This document shows, in pieces, positions 1 through 6,542 of a DNA stretch of 10,204 nt. The notes under the pieces were generated by a model. That model was not told the DNA's origin. It saw only the letters and a program-made list of their open reading frames with translations, and searched no databases. Source of the DNA: Rhodoferax sp. (lineage in GTDB: Bacteria > Pseudomonadota > Gammaproteobacteria > Burkholderiales > Burkholderiaceae_C); contig JAURGS010000073.1 in the NCBI GenBank assembly GCA_030833685.1, positions 1 to 10,204 on the forward strand, in the 5' to 3' direction. The translations under genes and the position numbers were made by a program. Numbering within the stretch: the stretch's first letter is position 1; each line of letters starts with the position of its first letter.

Positions 1-36
1 GGCACCTGAGCCTTGCTGTGAAATAGGGCTGGTCAT
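1..36 (-). CDS. Possible start of an unidentified ORF, cut by the window edge
   Basis: Eight bases after the nrdB stop codon there is an ATG on the minus strand, followed by 12 open codons (MTSPISQQGSGA) up to the window edge. The short spacing would suit a gene co-transcribed behind nrdB. I see no clear Shine-Dalgarno sequence, and 12 codons without a stop are not significant alone. The product is not recognisable. It may equally be untranslated 3' sequence of the nrdAB transcript. Confidence 0.2.
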   Translation of the reverse strand, partial: MTSPISQQGSGA

Positions 37-44
37 GAAACGGC

Positions 45-1205
45 TTAGTCCCAACTGAGCGCTCCACCAGATTGGTATTCGATGACTCGTGTTTCGAAGA
101 AGTTGCGCTCCTTCTTTAAATCAATCATCTCGCTCATCCAAGGGAAAGGATTTTCCTCATTGGGGAAGAGCGCTTCTAAACCAATCTGTGTCGCACGCCG
201 GTTGGCGATGTAGCGCAAATAAGACTTGAACATTGAAGCGTTCATGCCCAGGACTCCACGCGGCATGGTGTCCTCCGCATAGCGATATTCCAGCGCGACA
301 GCGCGCTCAAACAACGCTTTGATCTCCGCCTTGAAGCTTGCCGTCCACAACTGGGGGTTTTCAAGCTTGAGTTGGTTGATCAGGTCAATGCCGAAATTGC
401 AATGCATTGACTCGTCTCTCAAAATGTACTGGTACTGCTCGGCAGCACCAGTCATCTTGTTTTGTCGGCCTAAGGCCAGTATTTGGGTGAAGCCCACGTA
501 GAAGAAAAGACCCTCCATGAGGCACGCAAACACAATCAGGGATTTCAATAGAGTTTGGTCAGCCTCGATAGTGCCGGTCTTGAACTCCGGGTCCATGATG
601 GCCTCGATGAACGGGAGCAGAAACTCGTCTTTGTCCCGGATGGAGGTCACCTCGTGGTAAGCACTGAAGATCTCGCTCTCATCGAGTCCCAGCGATTCAA
701 CGATGTACTGGTAGGCGTGCGTATGAATTGCCTCTTCGAAGGCTTGACGCAATAAAAATTGCCGACACTCAGGGGCTGTGATGTGCCGGTAGGTCCCTAA
801 AACAATATTGTTGGCCGCGAGTGAATCTGCGGTGACGAAAAAGCCCAGGTTACGCTTAACGATACGCCGCTCGTCCTCCGTCAGCCCGTTGGGGTCTTTC
901 CAGAGCGCAATATCGCGGGTCATGTTGATTTCCTGCGGCATCCAGTGGTTGGCGCAAGTGGCTAGGTACTTCTCCCAAGCCCATTTGTATTTGAACGGCA
1001 CCAATTGGTTGACATCAGTCTTGCCGTTGATGATTCGCTTGTCAGCTGCGTTGACGCGATGGCGCTTCACATCCGAAGACTCATCCCCACTGGTTGCGGC
1101 AGCGCTTGAAATTTTGGAGGGAGACGGCTCCTGCAGCTTGGTTGATAAGCCGGCGACTGGAGATAAGCTGACGGTAGGGTTTGTGTTTTCTTCCCAGGAC
1201 AACAT
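45..1205 (-). CDS. nrdB: Class Ia ribonucleoside-diphosphate reductase, beta (radical) subunit NrdB
   Basis: This is the 386-aa small subunit of aerobic ribonucleotide reductase. It houses the diiron-tyrosyl radical that NrdA uses to reduce NDPs to dNDPs in the cytoplasm. The complete ligand set can be placed against E. coli NrdB by spacing: D127, E158, H161, E231, E265 and H268, with the radical tyrosine at Y165, four residues after H161. The C-terminal tail (residues 377-386, YQSGGALSWD) is the expected docking peptide for NrdA, with Y377 a candidate for the radical-transfer tyrosine. Residues 1-60 are a poorly ordered, Ser/Ala/Thr-rich extension, making the protein longer than the E. coli enzyme. 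The ATG start is supported by AGGA at 1216-1219, ten bases upstream. It lies 134 bp after nrdA on the same strand, so it is probably co-transcribed, with a possible promoter of its own. Family and class assignment are secure. Confidence 0.97.
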   Translation of the reverse strand: MLSWEENTNPTVSLSPVAGLSTKLQEPSPSKISSAAATSGDESSDVKRHRVNAADKRIINGKTDVNQLVPFKYKWAWEKYLATCANHWMPQEINMTRDIALWKDPNGLTEDERRIVKRNLGFFVTADSLAANNIVLGTYRHITAPECRQFLLRQAFEEAIHTHAYQYIVESLGLDESEIFSAYHEVTSIRDKDEFLLPFIEAIMDPEFKTGTIEADQTLLKSLIVFACLMEGLFFYVGFTQILALGRQNKMTGAAEQYQYILRDESMHCNFGIDLINQLKLENPQLWTASFKAEIKALFERAVALEYRYAEDTMPRGVLGMNASMFKSYLRYIANRRATQIGLEALFPNEENPFPWMSEMIDLKKERNFFETRVIEYQSGGALSWD

Positions 1206-1227
1206 CTGTTTTTTTTCCTGTACGTGA

Positions 1228-1256
1228 ATTATGTACGGACTTGTTTTAATTGAAAA
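1228..1256 (-). promoter_or_regulatory. Possible sigma-70 promoter for nrdB in the nrdA-nrdB gap
   Basis: Reading the minus strand there is TTTTCA (1251-1256, four of six matches to the -35 consensus), a 17-bp spacer and CATAAT (1228-1233, five of six matches to -10). Transcription would start near 1221, giving a leader of about 16 bases that contains the AGGA ribosome site of nrdB. The region is very A/T-rich, so chance matches are likely. nrdB could rely solely on the nrdA promoter. Confidence 0.3.
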
Positions 1257-1294
1257 GCAAATCTACACAAAAAGTTATTTTTGATTTTTATTTT

Positions 1295-1331
1295 TGTGGT
1301 GTGATTACATCGATCGGTGATCAGCACCACA
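1295..1331 (-). other. Hairpin in the nrdA-nrdB intergenic RNA
   Basis: An inverted repeat lies just after the nrdA stop codon. Arms TGTGGTG (1295-1301) and CACCACA (1325-1331) pair perfectly for 7 bp. The adjoining TGAT (1302-1305) and ATCA (1320-1323) add 4 bp, leaving one bulged base (1324) and a 14-base loop. In the direction of nrdAB transcription it is followed by an A-rich stretch rather than a T run, so it does not look like an intrinsic terminator. It might stabilise the 3' end of the nrdA message or set subunit stoichiometry, which is inference. Confidence 0.5.
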
Positions 1332-1339
1332 CTCGGCGT

Positions 1340-4255
1340 TCATTGACATGCTTCGCAACCAGGGTCATCGATTGCACAGAATTTGATGTCGGTGGCAGCG
1401 CCAGCTGCCATTTGTTTTTGCGCTGCCGCAGCCGCTGCATCCAACGCGCTGACGGATGCGCTACCAGTCGTCTGCGCCGTGGATGAAACAGCGTTAAGTT
1501 TGTTGTTGGTCACCGTTGACTTTTCAACATGTGTTGCCGACATCGTGCGCAGGTAGTAAGTGGTTTTCAGGCCGCGAACCCAGGCGAGTTTGTAGGTGTC
1601 ATCCAATTTTTTGCCGGACGCGCCAGCGATGTAGATGTTCAAAGACTGGCCCTGATCGATCCATTTCTGACGACGCGCAGCCGCCTCGACCAGCCATGTC
1701 GTCTCGACTTCGAAAGCGGTTGCGTAGAGCGCCTTGATCTCGTTGGGTACTCTGTCGATAGGCTGCAGTGAGCCATCGAAGTGTTTGAGGTCCATGACCA
1801 TGACATCATCCCAGAGTCCGATTTTTTTCAGATCACGCACCAGGTAGCCATTGATGATGGTGAATTCACCAGACAAATTGGACTTCACCGACAAATTGCC
1901 AAAACAAGGCTCGATTGAGGCATCTACACCGATGATGTTGGATATGGTTGCAGTTGGCGCAATTGCGATGCAGTTGGAGTTGCGCATGCCGTCTGCTGCT
2001 ATCTTTTTGCGCAAGTTGTCCCAGTCCAATTTGGCGGAACGATCGACCTCAACATAGCCGCCGCGCTCTTTCTCCAAAAGATCGAGTGTGTCAAGCGGAA
2101 GAATTCCTTTGTCCCATAAGGAGCCCTTGAAACTGCTGTAACGCCCGCGCTCCCGAGCCAATTCGGTCGAGGCCCAGTACGCGTAGTAGCAAATCGCTTC
2201 CATGGATTCGTCTGCAAACTCCACCGCCGCCTGGCTTGCGTAGGGGATACGCAGTGAGTACAAGCTATCTTGAAATCCCATGACACCCAAACCCACTGGT
2301 CTGTGTTTGAAGTTAGAGTCACGGGCCTTCTTGACTGCGTAGTAGTTGATGTCGATCACGTTGTCGAGCATACGCATCGCCGTGGTGATGGTTCTCTTCA
2401 ATTTGTCGTGATCAATGGCGCCGTCCTTCAGATGCTGCAGCAGGTTGACGGAGCCCAGATTGCAAACCGCTGTTTCCGTGCTGCTGGTATTGAGTGTGAT
2501 CTCCGTGCACAGGTTGCTGGAATGAACCACCCCGGCATGTTGCTGGGGCGAGCGCACGTTACACGCGTCCTTGAAGGTGATCCACGGATGCCCAGTTTCA
2601 AACAACATGGTGAGCATCTTTCGCCACAAATCTGTGGCTTGCACCTTTCGTGAGGGCTTGATTTCGCCACGCTCGGCCCGTGCTTCATACGCGAGGTAAG
2701 CTGTCTCAAAGGCGATACCGAACTTGTCGTGAAGATCGGGCACGTCGCTGGGCGAGAAAAGCGTCCAGCCGCCTTTTTCCATCACGCGACGCATGAATAG
2801 ATCTGGAATCCAGTTGGCCGTATTCATGTCGTGGGTTCGGCGCCTGTCGTCGCCGGTGTTTTTACGCAGTTCCAGAAACTCCTCAATATCCAGATGCCAG
2901 GTTTCCAGGTACGTACACACCGCACCTTTTCGTTTTCCACCTTGATTAACCGCCACTGCGGTGTCGTTCACGACTTTCAGGAATGGCACCACCCCCTGCG
3001 ACTCGCCGTTGGTGCCTTTGATGTGTGAGCCCAGCGCACGCACGGACGACCAGTCATTGCCCAGACCGCCGGCAAACTTGGACAGCAGCGCGTTTTCTTT
3101 AATCGCCTCAAAGATACCGTCTAGGTCATCAGGCACTGTGGTGAGGTAGCAACTTGAGAGCTGAGAGCGCAGTGTCCCGCTGTTAAACAGTGTCGGGGTG
3201 CTCGACATGAAGTCGAAGCTGGATAGGACTTCGTAAAACTCAATTGCCCGAGCCTCACGATCAATTTCATTGAGCGCCAAGCCCATCGCAACACGCATAA
3301 AAAACGCCTGAGGCAGTTCAATGCGCGTCTTGCGAACGTGCAGAAAATAGCGGTCGTACAGGGTTTGCAAGCCCAGGTAATCAAACTGCAGGTCTCTGGG
3401 GGCTTTGATCGCGCCGGCCAAGCGGCCCAGATCATATTGCAAAAGCTTTTCATCTAGCAAGTCGTTCTCGACACCTTTACGAATAAATCCTGCAAAGTAT
3501 TCTTCGTAGGCTTTTTGCATGTCTGGCTGAACGACATCGTGCCCGATGACCTCTTTGACGATGGTGTGGAACAGCAAGCGCGCCGCTACATAGGTGTAGT
3601 CGGGATCCTTCTCAATGAGCGTTCGTGCTGCAAGAACGGAAGCCTTGTAGACCTCGTCGATCGGTACCCCATCGTAGAGGTTGCGCACCGTCTCGGCCAT
3701 GATCGGCTCGGCTTTAATGTCCTCGCCGAGGCCTTCGCAGGCGGCGGCAATGATGTTGTTGAAAAAACCCAGGTCTAGCGGTATCCGTTCACCGTTTTCA
3801 AGGACATGCAGGGTGGGCTCAATGACCTCTTTGCTTTGTTTGGCCAGCGCACGCTCCTGGGCGCGTCGCTCACGGTAAAGAACGTACGCTCTGGCAATCT
3901 CATGATGGCCGCCACGCATCAAGCCCAACTCGACTTGATCTTGTACGTCCTCGATATGGAAGGTTCCGCCGCTTGGGCGCGAGCGCATCAGCGCTCGGCT
4001 TACGGCCTCGGTCAGTGCCTCAACCGTTTCGCGAACGCTCGCTGAAGCAGCGCCTTGCGTCCCATGTACCGCCAGAAAGGCTTTCATCATGGCCACAGCA
4101 ATCTTGCTGGGGACAAAAGGCACTACCGATCCATTGCGTCGGATGATTTGATAGTGAACGCTCATGCCTGCACTGTTAACGTCCAGATTTGGCGCGGCGT
4201 CATAGGCCTGCTGCGTTGTCGTACCGCGCACGGGGCTAGGTGTTGCTGTCTGCAT
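1340..4255 (-). CDS. nrdA: Class Ia ribonucleoside-diphosphate reductase, alpha (catalytic) subunit NrdA
   Basis: This 971-aa catalytic subunit reduces ribonucleoside diphosphates together with NrdB. Residues ~35-130 form an ATP-cone with its basic RRNG and SKI motifs. Residues ~149-235 align with the single N-terminal cone of E. coli NrdA but have lost those basic residues, so the protein has two cones and is about 200 aa longer than the E. coli enzyme. The active site is complete: C369 in SSCYL and C598 in AVCNLG (redox pair), the N581-C583-E585 triad in SNLCTEI (thiyl radical), Y900-Y901 in TTYYLRT (radical transfer), and the C-terminal shuttle cysteines C967 and C970 in CEACQ. I chose the ATG at 4255 over an in-frame TTG at 4270, because the TTG overlaps the GAGGG ribosome site. 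Two putative NrdR boxes lie about 95-140 bp upstream. The cone pattern resembles that known for Pseudomonas aeruginosa NrdA. Confidence 0.97.
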   Translation of the reverse strand: MQTATPSPVRGTTTQQAYDAAPNLDVNSAGMSVHYQIIRRNGSVVPFVPSKIAVAMMKAFLAVHGTQGAASASVRETVEALTEAVSRALMRSRPSGGTFHIEDVQDQVELGLMRGGHHEIARAYVLYRERRAQERALAKQSKEVIEPTLHVLENGERIPLDLGFFNNIIAAACEGLGEDIKAEPIMAETVRNLYDGVPIDEVYKASVLAARTLIEKDPDYTYVAARLLFHTIVKEVIGHDVVQPDMQKAYEEYFAGFIRKGVENDLLDEKLLQYDLGRLAGAIKAPRDLQFDYLGLQTLYDRYFLHVRKTRIELPQAFFMRVAMGLALNEIDREARAIEFYEVLSSFDFMSSTPTLFNSGTLRSQLSSCYLTTVPDDLDGIFEAIKENALLSKFAGGLGNDWSSVRALGSHIKGTNGESQGVVPFLKVVNDTAVAVNQGGKRKGAVCTYLETWHLDIEEFLELRKNTGDDRRRTHDMNTANWIPDLFMRRVMEKGGWTLFSPSDVPDLHDKFGIAFETAYLAYEARAERGEIKPSRKVQATDLWRKMLTMLFETGHPWITFKDACNVRSPQQHAGVVHSSNLCTEITLNTSSTETAVCNLGSVNLLQHLKDGAIDHDKLKRTITTAMRMLDNVIDINYYAVKKARDSNFKHRPVGLGVMGFQDSLYSLRIPYASQAAVEFADESMEAICYYAYWASTELARERGRYSSFKGSLWDKGILPLDTLDLLEKERGGYVEVDRSAKLDWDNLRKKIAADGMRNSNCIAIAPTATISNIIGVDASIEPCFGNLSVKSNLSGEFTIINGYLVRDLKKIGLWDDVMVMDLKHFDGSLQPIDRVPNEIKALYATAFEVETTWLVEAAARRQKWIDQGQSLNIYIAGASGKKLDDTYKLAWVRGLKTTYYLRTMSATHVEKSTVTNNKLNAVSSTAQTTGSASVSALDAAAAAAQKQMAAGAATDIKFCAIDDPGCEACQ

Positions 4256-4263
4256 TTGGGCGT

Positions 4264-4268
4264 CCCTC
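4264..4268 (-). promoter_or_regulatory. Ribosome binding site of nrdA
   Basis: On the minus strand GAGGG stands eight bases before the ATG at 4255. It is the strongest Shine-Dalgarno match seen at a start in this window. It decides the start, because the alternative in-frame TTG (4270) lies on top of it and has no comparable site of its own. Confidence 0.75.
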
Positions 4269-4320
4269 AAAATTACGTTTTAACTGACGACTTGCTCTTA
4301 TGTGTGCTGTGCTTGTGCAG

Positions 4321-4337
4321 CGGGCTGTCGTCGCCCG
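4321..4337 (-). other. Small GC-rich hairpin in the nrdA leader
   Basis: CGGGC and GCCCG flank a 7-base loop, giving a 5-bp, all-GC stem about 65 bases before the nrdA start and downstream of the NrdR boxes. No T run follows in the nrdA direction, so it is not an obvious attenuator or terminator. It may be a chance structure. Confidence 0.25.
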
Positions 4338-4350
4338 GGGTCGAAGCTTA

Positions 4351-4366
4351 ACACTAGATTTAGTGG
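4351..4366 (-). promoter_or_regulatory. NrdR box 1 (proximal to nrdA)
   Basis: The 16-mer acaCTAGATTTAGtgg carries the palindromic CWA-N4-TWG core of the NrdR box known from bacterial nrd operons. It sits about 95 bases before the nrdA start. NrdR is an ATP/dATP-sensing zinc-finger/ATP-cone repressor of ribonucleotide reductase genes. A partner site follows exactly 31 bp away, which strongly raises confidence. The nrdR gene itself is not in this window. Confidence 0.8.
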
Positions 4367-4381
4367 ATCGGCGATCTTTTG

Positions 4382-4397
4382 GCACTATTAGTAGTGT
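4382..4397 (-). promoter_or_regulatory. NrdR box 2 (distal to nrdA)
   Basis: The 16-mer gcaCTATTAGTAGtgt has the same CTA-N4-TAG core as box 1, and its arms extend to CACTA/TAGTG. Start-to-start spacing to box 1 is 31 bp, close to three helical turns. This matches the tandem arrangement required for cooperative NrdR binding. The pair probably overlaps the nrdA promoter, although I could not pick out convincing -35 and -10 hexamers. Confidence 0.82.
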
Positions 4398-4534
4398 TTT
4401 TTTCGCAACTGATTTTTCTTTGGCCGAAGTGCTTCGTGAAAAAGTTTGATAGCGCTGGCTTTCGGACGGATGCGGCTCGCAAAGATGACCATGCAGAAAA
4501 TTCTGGGCATCGTGGTTTGGTTTTGTACGGTGAC

Positions 4535-5116
4535 CTAGGGAAAGTACCGATCTGGCAGTCCCAAAGTCTTTTGTAGTCCAGTCCAGTTGAATAGCCGACC
4601 TGGGTCAAACTTTCGACCGGGCGCGACGTGCTCATGCCCGGCGAATTGCTGGATTGGATAGCGCTGAAGCAGCGCGGCGCACAAACTGCTTAAGGTCTCG
4701 TATTGGGAATCTTCAAACCATTGGTCATCCAGTCCTTCGAGCTCGATGCCAACACTGAAATCGTTGCAATTAGGGCGCCCCTGGTATTCGGAGACGCCAG
4801 CGTGCCATGCACGGTCATCGCAGCTCACAAACTGGAGCAAGTCACCATTTCGTCGAATAAAAAAATGGGACGAGACTTCTAGGCCTGTAATGGTCTGATA
4901 GTACGGGTGTGCTGACCAATCCAGTTGGTTGGTAAATAGTTCCTCAACCGCTTTGCCCTGGTACTGTCCCGGCGGCAAGCTGATGGCGTGGACGACAACA
5001 AGGTCAACAGGCGTGTTAGCCGGGCGTGGCCCAAAGTTGGGCGAGCGCCGGTGCGCAGCAAAAGCGTACCAGCCCTGTGCCCAGGTCGCGAGCCGATCGC
5101 TTGACTCAGGCTTCAT
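4535..5116 (-). CDS. ampD: 1,6-anhydro-N-acetylmuramyl-L-alanine amidase AmpD
   Basis: This 193-aa cytoplasmic zinc amidase (amidase_2/PGRP fold) removes the stem peptide from anhydro-muropeptides imported during peptidoglycan recycling. It thereby lowers the muropeptide signal read by AmpR where that regulator exists. The signature VVHAISLPPGQ supplies zinc ligand H43. VGIELEG supplies E125. GHEHVAPGRKFDPG supplies H161, catalytic K169 and D171, spaced as in Citrobacter AmpD. No signal peptide is visible, as expected for AmpD and unlike the periplasmic AmiD. The start at 5116 overlaps the pilR stop by 11 bp. The same frame stays open to 5401, but that stretch lies inside pilR and matches nothing in AmpD. 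Translation is probably coupled to pilR. Length is close to the usual ~185 aa. No ampR or ampC is present in the window. Confidence 0.95.
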   Translation of the reverse strand: MKPESSDRLATWAQGWYAFAAHRRSPNFGPRPANTPVDLVVVHAISLPPGQYQGKAVEELFTNQLDWSAHPYYQTITGLEVSSHFFIRRNGDLLQFVSCDDRAWHAGVSEYQGRPNCNDFSVGIELEGLDDQWFEDSQYETLSSLCAALLQRYPIQQFAGHEHVAPGRKFDPGRLFNWTGLQKTLGLPDRYFP

Positions 5117-6542
5117 CGTCTTCCCCTCTTGGAACCAGGATTTGCAAGCGATCAATTCGATAGCGTATTTGGCGCAGACTAATGCCAAGTTGTGCCGCCG
5201 CCGCTGTCCGGTTGAAACCGGTCTTTTCCAGTGTCTTTTGCAAGATGTCGCGCTCAAGTTGGTCAAGATAGTTCTGCAAGCCGTCTTTGGCTGCCTGTTG
5301 GACGTGATCCCTCTCGCCAGTTGATGCCACCGTGGGCGGGTCGCTGCTTGCCTGTGGCACCGGGCGGGCCTCAGCCGGCGCTGCCAGGAACTGCACATCA
5401 CCCGTCACGACAAGTCGATGTAAAAGGTTCTCCAACTCTCGGACGTTTCCGTTCAGTGGCAACTGCTGAATTTGCTCGAGCAGATTCGGGTCTAAGGACT
5501 GCTTGTTAGCCCCAGATTCATGAGCGATTCTCTCCAGCAGGTGTGTACACAGGTCAGGCAAGTCTTCTGGTCTCTCGCGCAGCGGGGGTATCACAATGTC
5601 GATCACGTTCAGCCTGTAGTACAAGTCCTGCCGAAAACGGCCGTTTTTGATCTCCTCGTCCAGGTCTTTGTGGGTGGCGCTGATGATGCGCACGTCTACT
5701 GGGGCCTCTTGGGACGAGCCCAGGGAGCGTATGGTTCTTTCCTGGATGGCGCGCAACAGTTTAGGCTGCAAAGCCAGAGGCAGATCGCCAATTTCGTCCA
5801 GAAAAAGTGTCCCGCCGTCTGCCGCTTGGAAGAAACCATCTCGATCTTGGTGAGCACCTGTGTAGGCACCTTTCTTGGCGCCGAAAAACTCAGCCTCCAA
5901 AAGTGACTCTGGAATCGCACCGCAGTTCACAACAACCATAGGCCCTGAGGCGCGGTGACTGCGGGCGTGTAGCTCTCGGGCAACGAGTTCTTTGCCTGTC
6001 CCAGATTCACCCAAAATCAGAACGGGCGCCATGCTGCGTGCCACTCTCGCTACGCGATCGCGCACCTCTTGCATGGCCTGGGAAACGCCAACTAGGCGGC
6101 TGACGCTGGGTTTGTTTGTTGGCCTGACGACTTGGGTGGATGCTTCGACCAAGGGTTCTGTTGGTTTACTGTCAAGCGCTGCAGATACCACCTGGCGCAA
6201 ATTTTTCAGGTCGACAGGCTTGGTGAGGTAGTCGAAGGCACCGCGTTTGAGCGCTTGCACTGCGTTTTCAGCAGAGCCATAGGCTGTGATGACGATACAG
6301 CGCTCCTGGCGCTCCTCTCGTTGGAGAGCGTCGATGATGGCCAGACCAAGGCCGTCATCAAGGCGCATATCTGTAATAACCAGATCGAATTCTTGAAGCG
6401 CTAATTTGCGCAAAGCCGCTGCGATGCCCGATGCGGTTTCTACTTCATAGCCCTGACGTATGAGCGTGAGTTCATAAAGCTCGCGCAAATCATCCTCGTC
6501 ATCGACAACCAGTATGCGAGCCGTGGACAGCTTATTTTTCAT
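5106..6542 (-). CDS. pilR: PilR-type sigma-54-dependent response regulator
   Basis: This 478-aa NtrC-family activator is expected to switch on sigma-54 promoters, classically pilA (type IV pilin), when phosphorylated by PilS. The domains in order are as follows. A receiver domain (1-120) has acidic residues D15/D16, phospho-acceptor D58, T86 and K108. A AAA+ domain (~150-380) has Walker A GESGTGKE (178-185), Walker B LFLDE (D249, E250), the sigma-54 contact loop GAYTGA (225-230, a Tyr variant of GAFTGA) and the arginine-finger region GRFRQDLYYR (301-310). A Fis-type helix-turn-helix (~440-466) includes NRTAAAAQLGIS. A proline/serine-rich linker (~385-415) joins the last two. Its ATG overlaps the pilS stop as ATGA. 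The adjacent six-helix kinase makes PilR a better name than NtrC, AlgB or ZraR. Regulon membership is inferred. Confidence 0.92.
   Translation of the reverse strand: MKNKLSTARILVVDDEDDLRELYELTLIRQGYEVETASGIAAALRKLALQEFDLVITDMRLDDGLGLAIIDALQREERQERCIVITAYGSAENAVQALKRGAFDYLTKPVDLKNLRQVVSAALDSKPTEPLVEASTQVVRPTNKPSVSRLVGVSQAMQEVRDRVARVARSMAPVLILGESGTGKELVARELHARSHRASGPMVVVNCGAIPESLLEAEFFGAKKGAYTGAHQDRDGFFQAADGGTLFLDEIGDLPLALQPKLLRAIQERTIRSLGSSQEAPVDVRIISATHKDLDEEIKNGRFRQDLYYRLNVIDIVIPPLRERPEDLPDLCTHLLERIAHESGANKQSLDPNLLEQIQQLPLNGNVRELENLLHRLVVTGDVQFLAAPAEARPVPQASSDPPTVASTGERDHVQQAAKDGLQNYLDQLERDILQKTLEKTGFNRTAAAAQLGISLRQIRYRIDRLQILVPRGEDDEA

Noticed and set aside
1295..1331. Hairpin as a rho-independent terminator after nrdA
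   Set aside because: The T-rich tract lies on the wrong side for minus-strand transcription, and no plus-strand gene ends here.
2270..2653. Long plus-strand open frame inside nrdA (and similar ones at 808-1227, 4929-5324, 5520-5906, 7433-7786)
   Set aside because: These lie opposite unequivocal conserved genes, their products resemble no family I know, and they have no ribosome sites or context. They are coding-strand shadows.
4256..4270. TTG start for nrdA five codons upstream of the ATG
   Set aside because: The TTG overlaps the GAGGG ribosome site, which is ideally spaced for the ATG at 4255.
4379..4576. Plus-strand 65-aa open frame in the ampD-nrdA gap
   Set aside because: Its start lies within an NrdR box and its end overlaps ampD. 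The sequence shows no domain, and the apparent hydrophobic start is an effect of T-rich promoter DNA.
5117..5401. N-terminal extension of the AmpD frame giving a 288-aa protein
   Set aside because: The extra residues lie wholly inside pilR in another frame and match nothing in the AmpD family. The ATG at 5116 gives the normal AmpD length and a natural overlap with the pilR stop.
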